Part shown: positions 1-10,149 of the stretch, in pieces | How positions within the stretch are numbered: the stretch's first letter is position 1 | Layout: each line of letters opens with the position of its first letter | NCBI GenBank assembly: GCA_037953625.1 | Contig: CM075651.1 | Location: 110,795,001 to 110,859,000 of the forward strand | From: Crotalaria pallida | Taxonomy: Eukaryota; Streptophyta; Magnoliopsida; Fabales; Fabaceae | Direction of reading: 5' to 3' | Length of the DNA: 64,000 bases | Translations under genes and position numbers: made by a program | Notes under the pieces: model-generated | What the model saw: only the letters and a program-made list of their open reading frames with translations | The model's database searches: none | Told to the model about the DNA's origin: nothing

Positions 1-99
1 GGATATGAAGTTTAAGGGATTAAGAAGCTTGTCTAAAAATTTGGGCCCGATCCGACGGTTAACGAAAAAGTTACGACGAATCGAAGTTGGGAATTTCTG

Positions 100-345
100 G
101 TGCACGCCCAGGCACACTGGTGCACTCCCAGGCGCACCAGGGTGCATCTGATGCACCAACGCAGAGGAAATTTCTCCCAGGCGCGCCCTCCCATGCGCCC
201 AGGCGCGCCCTGTGCGCACTAGACTGGGAATTGGCGCATCAGACCCGCACCAGGCCTCCACTCCCGCACCAGCTCGCGCGCCAGCCTTGCGCGCCCTGTC
301 CCGCACCACGCCGCACGCTCAGGCGCACCATGACCGGCGCGCACG
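100..345. repeat. GC-rich clustered palindromes (GGTGCACC / GCGCCCAGGCGC type)
   Basis: About ten imperfect copies of GGTGCACY and GCGCCCAGGCGCGCC-like self-complementary words lie in 250 bp, in an otherwise AT-rich window. They sit upstream of the leader, where other LTRs here carry TACTCGAGTA or TAACCGGTTA clusters. Open frames across this block are biased by composition and I do not call them genes. Confidence 0.6.
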
Positions 346-621
346 AGTTTTAAAACTGGTGCAGCCAGCAGTTGGCCCAAAACGCACCACTCTTCCTCCT
401 CTTTCTTCTTGGGCGATTTTTACCCCTCAAAACCCTAGCTTCTTCCACACCAAAAATCCACCCAAAAACACAACAAATCATCATCATATATTGGTTCCCC
501 ATCACTCATAACCACTCAAACTCCATTAATCTCTCATTTTTCCCTCTCTTCAATCATACCCATGAGTTAGGGTTCAAGAACATCAACACCCAATCTTGAT
601 TTTCAGCCTTCCAAGCTCCAA

Positions 622-2590
622 GTAAGTTAGATTCATGCTTTTCTCCTTATTTCATTCATGATACACGAATTTCCCACTCTTAATTCTAACTATTTTTGTC
701 TCCGGGGTTCCATAGCTCATTCTCTCTCCTCCCTCTCATGGAGGTTTTCATTTCTAAGAATAGAACCTTCACTTTTCCATGGGGCTTGGCTTGAGAATCA
801 TGGAATGAACAATAATTTTCTTTGTATGGCTTTGTAATAGGTTCTATCACCTCTTGTGGATTTTGAGCTCTTTGGTGGGCAAACTCAAGCATAGGGCACT
901 TGGACTCTCCTTATCCTTAAGTGTTTGAGGTAAGAGGGTGGGTTTTGCCTTGTTCTAGGGAGTAAGTTCTAGTTAGTATATAATGATTTGTTAGGGTTAT
1001 GTGTTAGGGGAGAAAATTAGACTATAAAACGCTAGGTTATTGAATATAAAATTCTAACTAAATAAATATGTATGATGTTGGATGCAAAGACTAGGAAAAG
1101 GAAACCCATTGATATGAAAATGAATTAGTTGATAAATGGAATTTGGATAATGATTATAATGAAGTACAAGAGGAATTGGGTAATATGATAGTGAAGTTGC
1201 CATAAATGGTTTCTATGATTATTGATTTTTTTTGTAAAGTTGTGAATTAAATGATAATTGATTTCTATTGCAGATATATGTATGTGTTGTGGAATAAATT
1301 GATATAGGAAGAAAATGGAATGGAAACGAGTATATGTGGTATTAAATCAAAACTATGAGAAGGTGATAATATGTATGTTTTGGGTTGAATATATTTGTAC
1401 ACTAAATGTGAAAAATGAATAAAGGTGGAAATGGGAATAAAATAACTACATGTAAATTAAATGTGAAACGATGGTGTTAATTATGTGACAAGTATGAGTT
1501 GGTTGTGTATATTTGCCCCCTAATGTTAAATTTGTTTAATTGTGCTTAAATGTATGGTATATGTTTAACTGAGAACATGAATGCTATTTAAGAGGATTCG
1601 ATAATTAATATGGGAAATGAGTATGGATAAGTATGAATGAGAAACTATAAATATGTGTAACTATGATGACATGTGTTATGATTGATTGAACAAGAAAGTG
1701 AATAATTCTTGGCCTCTGAATTAAGGTGCCAAATATTAAGTGAATGAACGAATGGTGCGCTCGGAATTATGTGTATTGTTATGCTAAAATCTTAATTGTT
1801 ATATGTATAACCTCTGTGGTGGTATGAGGTACCTTCCGGCGTGGAGGTGAAGTACCCACCGGCCAAATTGTATGAGGTACCTTCCAGTGTGGAGGTGAAG
1901 TACAATGGTATGAGGTACCTTCCGGTGTGGAGGTGAAGTACCCTTAGGCCAAATGTATGAGGTACCTTCCTGCGTGGAGGTGAAGTACACTAGTGTGTTG
2001 ACCTCTGACCTGAGGGACACTAAATGAAATAAATTAATAATGTGTTGACCTCTGACCTGAGGGACACGAAAGGAATTAAAGTGAATAATGTGTTGACCTC
2101 TGACCTGAGGGACACAAAATGAATTAAAATGTTAAAGTGTTGACCTCTGACCTGAGGGACACAAAATGAATTAAAATGTTAATGTGTTGACCTCTGGCCT
2201 AAGGGACACATAAATGAAATGAAGTGATTGGGTGTTGACCTCTGACCTGAGGGACACATAATTTAAATAAGTAAAAGTATGAGGGCCTCTGTTTTGAGGT
2301 GATGAATGTATTGAATGAAATTTGTACATTTGCCTCTGATTTGAGGTGATGTACCGAAATAAAGTAAGTATGTGAAAAGAATAAAAAGTAAAGGAAATGG
2401 ATGTTGAATGAAGAATGAAATTGGAAATTTGGAATGAATAATGAATATGGAAATAATGAAATGTGTATGGTGTGCTATATGTGAATATATGCTTTATTTG
2501 CTAGTTGTGTTTGACCTAGTGGGTTTTTATGTCTAGTTAGAAACTGCTTTCTATTTCATGTGCAATGCTCACTCCCTTAACATTTTTCAG
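622..2590 (+). other. Predicted LTR-internal intron of LTR A
   Basis: Donor CCAA|GTAAGTTAG at 622 and acceptor CATTTTTCAG at 2590 with a preceding T-rich tract give an intron of about 1.97 kb. The position of the pair matches those in LTRs B, H, gypsy-1, D, C and F. A second possible donor (GAGGTAAGAG) lies near 930. The downstream exon has a 20-codon frame ending at TAG 2653-2655. This is inferred from sequence only. Confidence 0.45.
1806..2350 (+). repeat. Two adjacent minisatellite/hairpin arrays in LTR A
   Basis: The first array has four copies of a 38-47 bp unit containing TATGAGGTACCTTCC and GGAGGTGAAGTAC; GGTA..CTTC can pair with GAAG..TACC. The second has six copies of a unit with TGTTGACCTCTGACCTGAGG, in which CCTC pairs with GAGG, followed by two looser copies with loops TGTTTT and TGATTT. 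The arrays lie just upstream of the predicted 3' splice site, as in the other large LTRs. Confidence 0.7.
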
Positions 2591-3069
2591 GTACGGAGAT
2601 TGAGCTGGCACAGCCCCCGGCCAAGCAGGAGTACTTTCCCTTACAGGGAGAGTAGGGTTGTTATGGGTTTTAGAGCATGATATGGACCTAAGCCTCCTAC
2701 ACTATTTTGATGTAAATTTGTTATAAGTATTTTTAAGTGAGGCTTAGGATGTTTGGTTTTGAGAAAATTATATGTTTTGGTTTTTGATACTCAAACTTAG
2801 TATTTTCCGCTGAAACTCTGAATATTTGATGCCTTTGATATATTTGGAGCCCATTGGGCCTTGATATGATTTAGAAATATAATCCGAAGCCCTGCTGGCT
2901 ACTGGTTGTTTAATTGAAGTTGTTTACCACAGGTTGAATTTTGGAATAGTCCAAAAAACAAACAAAACTCCGTCCATTTGACGGTTGATTTTAATATAAT
3001 AAAAAGGAATTTTCAAGCCCGTATTTTATTATAAGGGGAATTAAGGGTAAAAATATTAGGTGTTACAGT

Positions 3070-3441
3070 AATCATCTCCTCAATAACCACCCTTGCATGA
3101 TTTTGTTTGACTCAGGAGCTACACATTCTTTTGTTTCCTATAAATGTGTGAATAGGTTAAAGTTAGCAGTGTCAGATTCACCTATTTGTTTTAAAATAGA
3201 AACCCCTACGAGATCACCCATAATCACCTCCAAAGTCTGCTTAGACTGTAGTGTTGAGATATTTGATCGCGTCACTAAGGTAGATCTGATTTGTCTCCCT
3301 CTGTCACAAATAGATATGATCCTAGGTATGAATTGGCTAGAGAAAAACCAAGTAATAATTGATTGTGATAGAAAAACAATCATATATAAACCTCCCAAAC
3401 CTGAAGGATTCATGTGTCTGTTCTCTATTATGGGAGAATAG
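3070..3441 (+). pseudogene. gypsy-1 aspartic protease region
   Basis: This is the retropepsin-like protease of a Ty3 polyprotein, which would cleave Gag-Pol in the particle. The active-site motif DSGATHSF starts about six residues after ATG 3097, and the flap/ILGMNWL motif common before the RT linker lies near residues 72-78. The frame actually enters from upstream (NNHPCMILFDSG), so the ATG is not a true start; the N-terminal part is lost at the LTR A junction. A TAG at 3439-3441 stops the frame; the same frame continues directly into the RT linker, so this is a nonsense mutation rather than a natural end. Confidence 0.8.
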
Positions 3442-4346
3442 AAGGAGAAACCATTGAAAGAAATTCCAGTTATGAAGGATTTTCCTGAAGTATTTCCTGA
3501 AGAGATTCCAGGATTACCCCCTAAGAGAGAGATTGAATTCGGAATAGAATTAACTTCGGGAACTGGTCCCATTTCTATCGCTCCATATAGAATGGCACCA
3601 CCAGAAATGGCGGAACTGAAGAAGCAACTAGAGGAGTTATTACAAAAGCAACTCATCAGACCAAGTGTATCACCCTGGGGAGCTCCGGTGTTGTTCGTAA
3701 AGAAAAAGGATGGGAGTATGCGTATGTGTGTAGACTATAGAAAGCTGAACAAGGTCACCATCAAGAACAAGTATCCTTTGCCAAGGATAGATGACCTTTT
3801 GGATCAAGTCAGAGGAGCTTCAGTATTTTCCAAGATAGATCTGAGATCGGGATATCATTAGATCAGAAACAGGGAGGAAGACATACCCAAGACGGCATTT
3901 CGCTCCCGATACGGACATTATGAATATGTAGTAATGTCGTTCGGATTGATGAATGCACCTGCTATCTTCATGGACTATATGAACCGAATCTTTAGACCAT
4001 ACTTGGATTCGTTCGTAGTAGTATTCATTGATGATATTTTGATCTACTCCAAGAATGAGGAAGAGCATGCGGAACATCTTAAGATCGTACTGAAGACTCT
4101 AAAGGAGAAACAGTTGTATGCTAAACTCTCTAAATATGAGTTTTGGCTGAAGGAAGTCAAATTCTTGGGTCATGTAATCTCTAGAGAAGGAATAGTTGTA
4201 GACCCTACAAAGGTGGATTCTGTGTTACAATGGGGACAACCTGCAACCGTGACGGAAGTAAGAAGTTTCTTAGGATTGGCGGGATATTACCGTCGATTCA
4301 TTGAAGGATTTTCAAAGATAGCACTGCCTTTGACGAAGTTGACTTG
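3442..4346 (+). pseudogene. gypsy-1 reverse transcriptase
   Basis: The region encodes a Ty3/gypsy reverse transcriptase: DFPEVFPEEIPGLPP linker, SPWGAPVLFVKKKDGSMRMC, DYRKLNKVTIKNKYPLPRIDDL, FSKIDLRSGYH, FGLMNAPAIFMDYMN, the catalytic VVFIDDILIYS (from about 4017) and FLGLAGYYRRFIEGFS. A TAG at 3859-3861 replaces the Gln codon after GYH, and a 1-nt loss at about 4345 shifts the frame at the conserved TKLTW motif before RNase H. Catalytic residues survive but the polyprotein is split. Confidence 0.9.
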
Positions 4347-6362
4347 AAAGATCAACCGTTCGATTGGGACGATAAGTGTGAAAGAAGTTTCCAAGAATTG
4401 AAGGAGAGATTAAAATCATCTCCTGTGTTAATCTTGCCAGATCCCAATAAGAGTTTTGAAGTGTTCTGTGATGCGTCAAAGCAAGGACTTGGAAGTGTGC
4501 TTATGCAAGAAAGACGAGTAGTTGCTTATGCTTCACGGCAACTGAAGACGCATGAGGTGAATTATCCGACGCATGATTTGGAACTAGCTGCTATTGTGTT
4601 TGCCTTGAAGATATGGAGACATCATCTTTATGGCACTACTTTTCAAGTGTATAGTGACCATAAAAGCCTGAAGTATATGTTTGATCAGAAAGAATTAAAC
4701 ATGAGACAAAGAAGATGGATGGAGTTTCTCAAAGACTATGATTTCAAGCTTCATTATCATCCCGGTAAGGCAAACGTGGTGGCAGATGCACTGAGTAGAA
4801 AAGCAATCCATATAAGCCACATGATGGTGAAGGAAGCTATTTTGATTGAGGAATTCAGAGATCTAAGCTTAACAATGGAAGTCAAACCATCAAGCATCAA
4901 GGTGGGTATGCTGCAAATCACAAATGAATTCATGAATGAAAATCGTGAATTACAACTGAAGGATGAAGAATTGACTGAGAAGAAGAGACTTATGGCAGAA
5001 GGAAAGGAAAAAGATTTTCACCTTGAATCAGATGCGATTCTTCGTTTTCGAACAAGAATTTGCATTCCGAAGAATTCAGAATTGAGGAAGCTGATTCTTG
5101 ACGAAGCCCATAAGAGTAGAATGAGCATGCATCCAGGCTCAACCAAGATGTATCAAGATCTGAAGAAGATATTCTGGTGGTCAGGATTGAAAAGAGATGT
5201 TGCTAGATACGTAGCTTCGTGCCTGGTATGTCAGAAAGCCAAAGCAGAACATCAGAAACCTGGAGGAGAGCTCCAACCATTGAATGTTCCTCAATGGAAA
5301 TGGGAGAGCATATCAATGGACTTCGTATCAGGTTTGCCCAAGATGACCGCAAATCATGATGCAATTTGGGTAATAGTAGATCATCTAACAAAGGTGGCAC
5401 ATTTCATTCCGATAAACACCCGATACTCTCTCGAGAAGCTTACTCAATTGTATATTAAAGAAGTTGTTCGATTACATGGGATACATTCAAGTATCGTATC
5501 AGATCGTGATCCCAGATTCACCTCAAGATTCTGGAACAGTTTGCACCAAGAAATGGGCACAAGACTTAAGATGAGCTCTGCATATCATCCTCAGACTGAT
5601 GGACAATCAGAAAGAACGATTCAGTCTTTAGAAGATGTATTGAGAGCATGTGCACTTGAGGAACAAGAAAGTTGGGATCAAGTGTTACCTCTTGCTGAAT
5701 TCACTTACAACAACAGCTATCATGCCAGTATAGGAATGGCACCATTTGAAGCCTTGTATGGGAGAAAATGTCAAACCCCGCTATGTTGGTTTCAAGTGGG
5801 GGAGAATTTGATGGTTGGTCCGGAAATGGTTCATCAGACAACTGAGAAGATTAGAATGGTTCAGGATAAGATGAGGACGGCACAGAGTAGATAGAAGAGC
5901 TATGCAGATATAAGAAGAAGGCCATTGGAGTTTTCGGAAGGAGATCATGTATTTCTTCGGATCGTTCCGATGAAGGGAGTCAGCCGAGTCTTGAAAACCC
6001 GGAAACTTTCAGCCAAATTTATTGGCCCTTACCAAATCCCCAAGCGAATAGGTTTTGTCGCTTATCAAATAGCCTTACCACCGTCCCTAGCTAATCTGCA
6101 CAATGTATTTCATGTGTCTCAACTCAAGAAATACTTGCATGATCTGACCATAATCCTTCAGATTAAGCCTGATGATTTGAGTCTAAGAGAAAACCTTACT
6201 TTTGAGGCCAGCCCTGTTCGCATAGAAGACAGTAGAGTTAAGCAACTCAGAGGGAAGGAAATCCCTTTAGTTAAAGTCATTTGGGAAAGTGGAGACGTGT
6301 CAGAAGCGACATGGGAATTAGAAAGTAAGATGCGTCAAGAGTATCCAGGTTTGTTTTTATAA
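4344..6362 (+). pseudogene. gypsy-1 RNase H, integrase and chromodomain-like tail
   Basis: Order of domains: RNase H (FCDASKQGLGSVLMQ at about residue 42; DHKSLKYMF; ADALSRK), integrase zinc binding H..H..C..C (HKSRMSMHPGS...CLVCQKAK, about residues 253-298), the integrase D,D,E core (MDFVSGLP, SDRDPRFTSRF, TDGQSERTIQ), then GPY-type FIGPYQIPKRIG and a terminal chromodomain-like segment (EIPLVKVIWESG...ATWELESKMR) typical of Tekay chromoviruses. A TAG at 5892-5894 (Gln codon context AQSR*KSY) interrupts the frame, which then continues to TAA at 6360-6362. Confidence 0.9.
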
Positions 6363-6387
6363 GATAAGAATTTTGGGGACGAAATTC

Positions 6388-6405
6388 CTTTTAAGTGGGG
6401 GAGTA
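6388..6405 (+). other. gypsy-1 polypurine tract
   Basis: The purine-rich AAGTGGGGGAG lies immediately before the LTR start TGTAACACCCC. It is the plus-strand DNA primer of Ty3 elements. The same GGGGACGAAATTCCTTTTAAGTGGGGGAG context recurs before element B's 3' LTR at 45515-45539. Confidence 0.85.
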
Positions 6406-6661
6406 ATGTAACACCCCAAAATTTTAATCCTGGATTAATAAAAGTTAATTAGAAATTTTATTTATAATTAATTGTTATTATAAATCCCTGATTAAATTAG
6501 GTATTTAGTATGTGAGTGGGTGAAAAATAATTCCATAGTTATTTTCTATGCAAAAATTAGAATTTTGCATGTTAGTCCCTGCTGTAGGACCTAAGTGAAA
6601 TATTAGAAAGATTTTGTATGGAAGAAGGAATAAAATATTTATTTTTCAAATTTTAGTCGAA

Positions 6662-6695
6662 ATACTCGAGTATTTTCAGGAGATACTCGAGTATT
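6662..6695. repeat. Paired ATACTCGAGTAT palindromes upstream of the gypsy-1 LTR promoter
   Basis: Two perfect 12-bp palindromes, ATACTCGAGTAT, lie at 6662-6673 and 6684-6695, about 140 bp upstream of the putative TATA. LTR H has the same motif in the same relative place. Confidence 0.85.
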
Positions 6696-7714
6696 CTGGG
6701 TAGAGTTGGCTGAGTTAGTGCGTTTGATGAGTCGCCGTTCCACTATCTCCTCGATTTGACACGAAATCAGCTAAGGAACACCTCAACTGCTTCGTGTCAA
6801 CATGCAAGTATACGGAGATTGCTTATTTAAGCTCATCAACCACGAATTCGAGCTCTTCTTTATCAAATCTTGAGTTTTAGGGTTTTCAATTTTGTTCGAT
6901 CAATTCTCTCTCATTCTTGAGTGATAGAGCAAGAGTGATACACAATTGCAAAGCTTGAATCTTCAGCTTTGCAAAGATACTGAATTTGTGTGTTGAGGCT
7001 GAGTGTAGCTCAAGAATCGAATCCTAGAAGAGAAAGTGTTGAAGCTGTCTCAGGTTTCCTGGAGCTTACTTTGGAGTCTGATTTTGGTAAGCTCAGGCAA
7101 CCTCTCCATGTAAATCTTGTTCCTTTAGTTAGTACGAATTATAGAGAGTAGTTAGAGTCTAATTTCCCCAATTTTTATGTCTGTCTTATGCATCAACCAA
7201 TTCAATCTTGGTGCTCTGCTGAAACTGCTCTGTTTCAGTGTGGATTTTGGGGAACTCAGTGTTGTAAGACTTATTCTTGTCAAGCTTCTATTCCTAAACG
7301 AATTTGAGGTAAGTGGGAAGCTATACATTCACTAGAATAAGGTTTAATTACTTGATTTGTGTTAGAAAGCCACCATGAGGCTTAAAGGGCTTAGTTTGAA
7401 ATAGTATATTGGCTTGGAGGCCATTCTGTATGTCATAACTTGTTGGAGCATGTTTGTTATGTTGCATGTGAGCTAAATGCAAGTTACTTTCATGTTAAAC
7501 ATGCTCAGAATTGAAATTGATATGCCAAGTTGTTGAAAACATGATTTTTATGCATAATGAATGCTCGACTTTGATTAAGTGTAATTTGATGTAATTTTTG
7601 TGTTGGAACATGTTTAATATACTTAAACTTAACTCTGTTGAACATTGATTTTGGTTAAAATTGGTTAGAATTGAATCTGGCATGTGAAAACTCAATTTCA
7701 GTATTTTACTGTCA

Positions 7715-8000
7715 TGAACTACTCGAGTCTTTGGCTCGATACTCGACTAGTTCGTGGCGCACCAGTGCGTCTGGAAGCACCAGTACTCGAGTATTTGAGC
7801 TGAGACTAGAGTATTGTCTGATGCACCAATTTGGAATTGTGATGAACCACTCGAGTCTTTCATGAACTACTCGACTATTCTGGGTGATAAACTACTCGAG
7901 TAATTCATGAACTACTCGAGTATTTTTGGAAAATCTGAAACTTTACTTTTCAGTAAACGTATGAACTACTCGAGTCTTTTGGTAAGATACTCGAGTATTT
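7715..8000. repeat. Second TACTCGAGTA cluster, with GGTGCACC-like words
   Basis: About nine perfect or near copies of ACTACTCGAGTA/T occur here, several preceded by ATGAACT. Two short GCGCACCAGTGCG-like segments of the LTR A type (7757-7785) are mixed in. The block is intronic in the proposed model. Confidence 0.8.
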
Positions 8001-8260
8001 TTAGTCAGAACACTTAGATTTCATTTTTAAAATCTAACCAAGTCATTTTAACCCAAGTTATTAATTTTTAAGTTGATTAATCATGTTCCAAGAAATTAAG
8101 GAAATTGTAAGATTACATCAACTACTTTGAATATTTGTGAATAAATTATTCCATGTTGGATATACATTAATATTAAAGAGGATTTAATCTTAAATGGAAT
8201 ATGTCAATGCATTCATGCATGGTGATTAGGGATACGTTGTTATTTTGTCATGTTCCAAGG

Positions 8261-8640
8261 TTACTGCTTGCTCGACCCCACTTCAAGGTTGACGTTGTGG
8301 GTCTTATGTCTAGATGACTATGTAATCCAAGTGATAGTTTACGTTTCGGCGACGTGACGTTCACTAGATAAAGTGACGTTGTTTATCACTTTCGGGCAAG
8401 TACGCCATATGTTCGATAACGTATTTTTTTTAAGGAACATGAGGAGGGTCTCTATGAGTGCCAAAGGTTACTGCTTGCTCGACCCCACTTCAAGGTTGAC
8501 GTTGTGGGTCTTATGTCTAGATGACTATGTAATACAAGTGATAGTTTATGTTTTGGCAACGTGACGTTCACTAGATAAAGTGACGTTGTTTATCACTTTC
8601 GGGCAAGTACGTTATACGTTTGATAACGTATTCTGTATTC
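8261..8640 (+). repeat. 207-bp tandem duplication with internal hairpins (gypsy-1 LTR)
   Basis: The unit starting TTACTGCTTGCTCGACCCC at 8261 recurs at 8468 with few changes. Each unit contains inverted pairs such as GACCCCAC/GTTGTGGGTC and AAGTGA/TCACTT. The second copy has a perfect 8-bp stem TACGTTAT/ATAACGTA at 8608-8630. It lies at the same place (end of the proposed intron) as arrays in other LTRs. Confidence 0.75.
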
Positions 8641-8853
8641 TGGAAATACAATGAAGTTATGGAAGAACGTCCATTTGAGTGACTAGTTGGAGAATTTTAG
8701 AAGAGTGAGATAGCATGCATCATATCATCATTGATTTAATTATGTGATTAAATTTGATATGATTATAAAATGTTAATTGCTATCTTTGCATATTTATGGA
8801 TTATCCTTATTTGATTATGTGTATGTATATTCTTACCCCAGTGCCCTTGATAG

Positions 8854-9342
8854 GTGACGGCACGTTACCTAGCATGCGTAGAGATCAGGCCCATCCCTAG
8901 CGGGATATGGACGTATGAGGAGCACCGAGCGACATTTGAGGGTGAGGTGGAGTTCACACTCTTCCACCCTAACCCCCTCGTTCGGGTACGCCCTCGTAGG
9001 TTTAGGATACCTATTATATATACTATGCACATTCCTGCTTTTTATGTTTATAGAGGACCACCTCCGCCAGCTCGACCTGTACGTAGGTTTCACAGTTTTC
9101 GTTTCCGTCCTGCTACTCATTCTCATCCCTCTGCCTACAGAGTTTTCACCGACGAGGATGTTCCTTAATCCGATCCGACTGGAGCTGGTAGGACTACACC
9201 AGCTACTACTTTTGGACCTACCGATAGGTCTGCCACTCAGTCGGTCGGGAGAGAGGAGGATCCCGAGGAGGGGGAGAGCGAGGAGGAGGGGGTACCAGTC
9301 GAGCCGGTTCCCAGACCTCGAGGAGGACCCAGTGGTTCCTAG
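8854..9342 (+). pseudogene. LTR-encoded small protein, broken copy (LTR-ORF family)
   Basis: Immediately after the predicted splice acceptor the frame reads TARYLACVEIRPIPSG, then about 60 residues aligning without gaps to the intact ORF at 40089 (shared VEIRP/VEMRP, EEHRA/EDHRA, HPNP, RVRPRR/RMRPRR, MHIP). The codon at the position of the other ORF's ATG is ACG (8857). TAA at 9166-9168 interrupts the frame, which continues in phase through a Pro/Thr-rich linker to an acidic EEDPEEGESEEEG segment and a TAG at 9340-9342. Function unknown. The similarity to another LTR family at protein level suggests past coding constraint. Confidence 0.6.
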
Positions 9343-9744
9343 GAGTATGCATAGTATAGTTAGTAGGGATCCCGGACCGACTTTTGCTGCTGCTGCAGTG
9401 GACCAGACGGATGCATGGAGGACTAGATGACCTGCTCTCTGACACTTTATTTTTGGAGTTGTTATATATTGTACATATTCTAGTGTTTTGAGAGTTCAGG
9501 TCTTATTTTCAGTCTTATATATGTATTTTCAGCTTTATGGACATGGATACTTGTATTTTGATGACTTCTGTACTGATGGATCCCTTTTATGATGCTATAC
9601 ATATATATATATGATGTTTGACTCAATATGGATCCTTGGTACTATTATCTTTCCGCGCACTCTCATTTTGTTAAAAGGAGAATTCGGCAACTATTATTAT
9701 TTGAATAAAATAATATATATGCGAACAACAAGACAACGCTATGT

Positions 9745-10130
9745 TTATAATTATTAAAGTCTAAATTTTTTATTAACAAATATACGTTGTCTTGCAAATA
9801 AGTTTTTATTTCCAATATTTTATCGATTAAGTGTACGAAGCCGATTTCGATAATTTCTCGTATGATTTAATATCAAGTTAACTTATCCAAACAATTAATG
9901 CCCATAAATAATATTTTCTAATGAGATTAACTGATAATTATAATTATTAAAGTCTAAATTTTTTATTAACAAATATACGTTGTCTTGCAAATAAGTTTTT
10001 ATTTCCAATATTTTATCGATTAAGTGTACGAAGCCGATTTCGATAATTTCTTGTATGATTTAATATCAAGTTAACTTATCCAAACAATTAATGCTCATAA
10101 ATAATATTTTCTAATGAGATTAACTGATAA
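9745..10130. repeat. 193-bp tandem duplication
   Basis: TTATAATTATTAAAGTC begins at 9745 and again at 9938. The two units are nearly identical; I see two substitutions (CTCGTATG/CTTGTATG and ATGCCCAT/ATGCTCAT). It lies between the broken end of the gypsy-1 LTR and the truncated copia-1 RNase H. Origin unknown. Confidence 0.85.
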
Positions 10131-10149
10131 TATTAAGGAAAAGAGAAAG

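Larger units (their letters stand above)
1..3067 (+). mobile_element. LTR A, 3' portion of a large Ty3-type LTR
   Basis: The right end reads AGGTGTTACA at 3058-3067, the usual 3' end of the TGTAACACC...TGTTACA LTRs seen elsewhere in the window; the left end lies outside. Inside are a GC-rich palindrome block, a leader-like stretch with AAACCCTAG, a predicted splice donor at 622, two minisatellite arrays (1806-2350), a predicted acceptor at 2590 and a short AT-rich tail. No PBS or gag follows; the sequence runs straight into protease/pol of gypsy-1. It is either a nested solo LTR whose left end and target duplication are out of view, or an LTR joined to pol by internal deletion. The layout matches LTRs B, D, H and F. 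Confidence 0.7.
7087..8853 (+). other. Predicted LTR-internal intron of gypsy-1
   Basis: Donor GATTTTG|GTAAGCTC at 7087 is the same string as in LTR B (20169). The acceptor CCCTTGATAG at 8853 directly precedes the small ORF. Predicted length is 1767 nt. It holds the second palindrome cluster and the repeat array. Confidence 0.5.
3068..9744 (+). mobile_element. gypsy-1: gag-less Tekay-like Ty3/gypsy chromovirus with truncated 3' LTR
   Basis: Protease, reverse transcriptase, RNase H, integrase and a C-terminal chromodomain-like segment follow one another on the plus strand, which is Ty3 order. A polypurine tract and an LTR beginning TGTAACACCCC follow. The 5' LTR, PBS and gag are absent: the first recognisable residues are the end of gag-protease directly after LTR A. 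The 3' LTR lacks its terminal ...TGTTACA and stops near 9744 at a tandem duplication. The element is dead. Confidence 0.85.
6407..9744 (+). mobile_element. gypsy-1 3' LTR (3'-truncated)
   Basis: Starts TGTAACACCCCAAAATTTTAATCC. It contains two TACTCGAGTA palindromes upstream of a weak TATTTAAG box (about 6826), a leader, a predicted donor at 7087, a second palindrome cluster, a repeat array, a predicted acceptor at 8853 and a small-protein ORF. The expected ...GGTGTTACA end is missing; the last LTR-like sequence is the AT-rich stretch near 9700-9740. Confidence 0.8.

Noticed and set aside
87..511. Overlapping open frames of 88-99 codons
   Set aside because: GC-rich palindromic block of LTR A; Ala/Pro/Arg-rich translation with no family similarity.
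3138..3656. 172-codon minus-strand frame
   Set aside because: Shadow of the gypsy-1 protease/RT coding strand.
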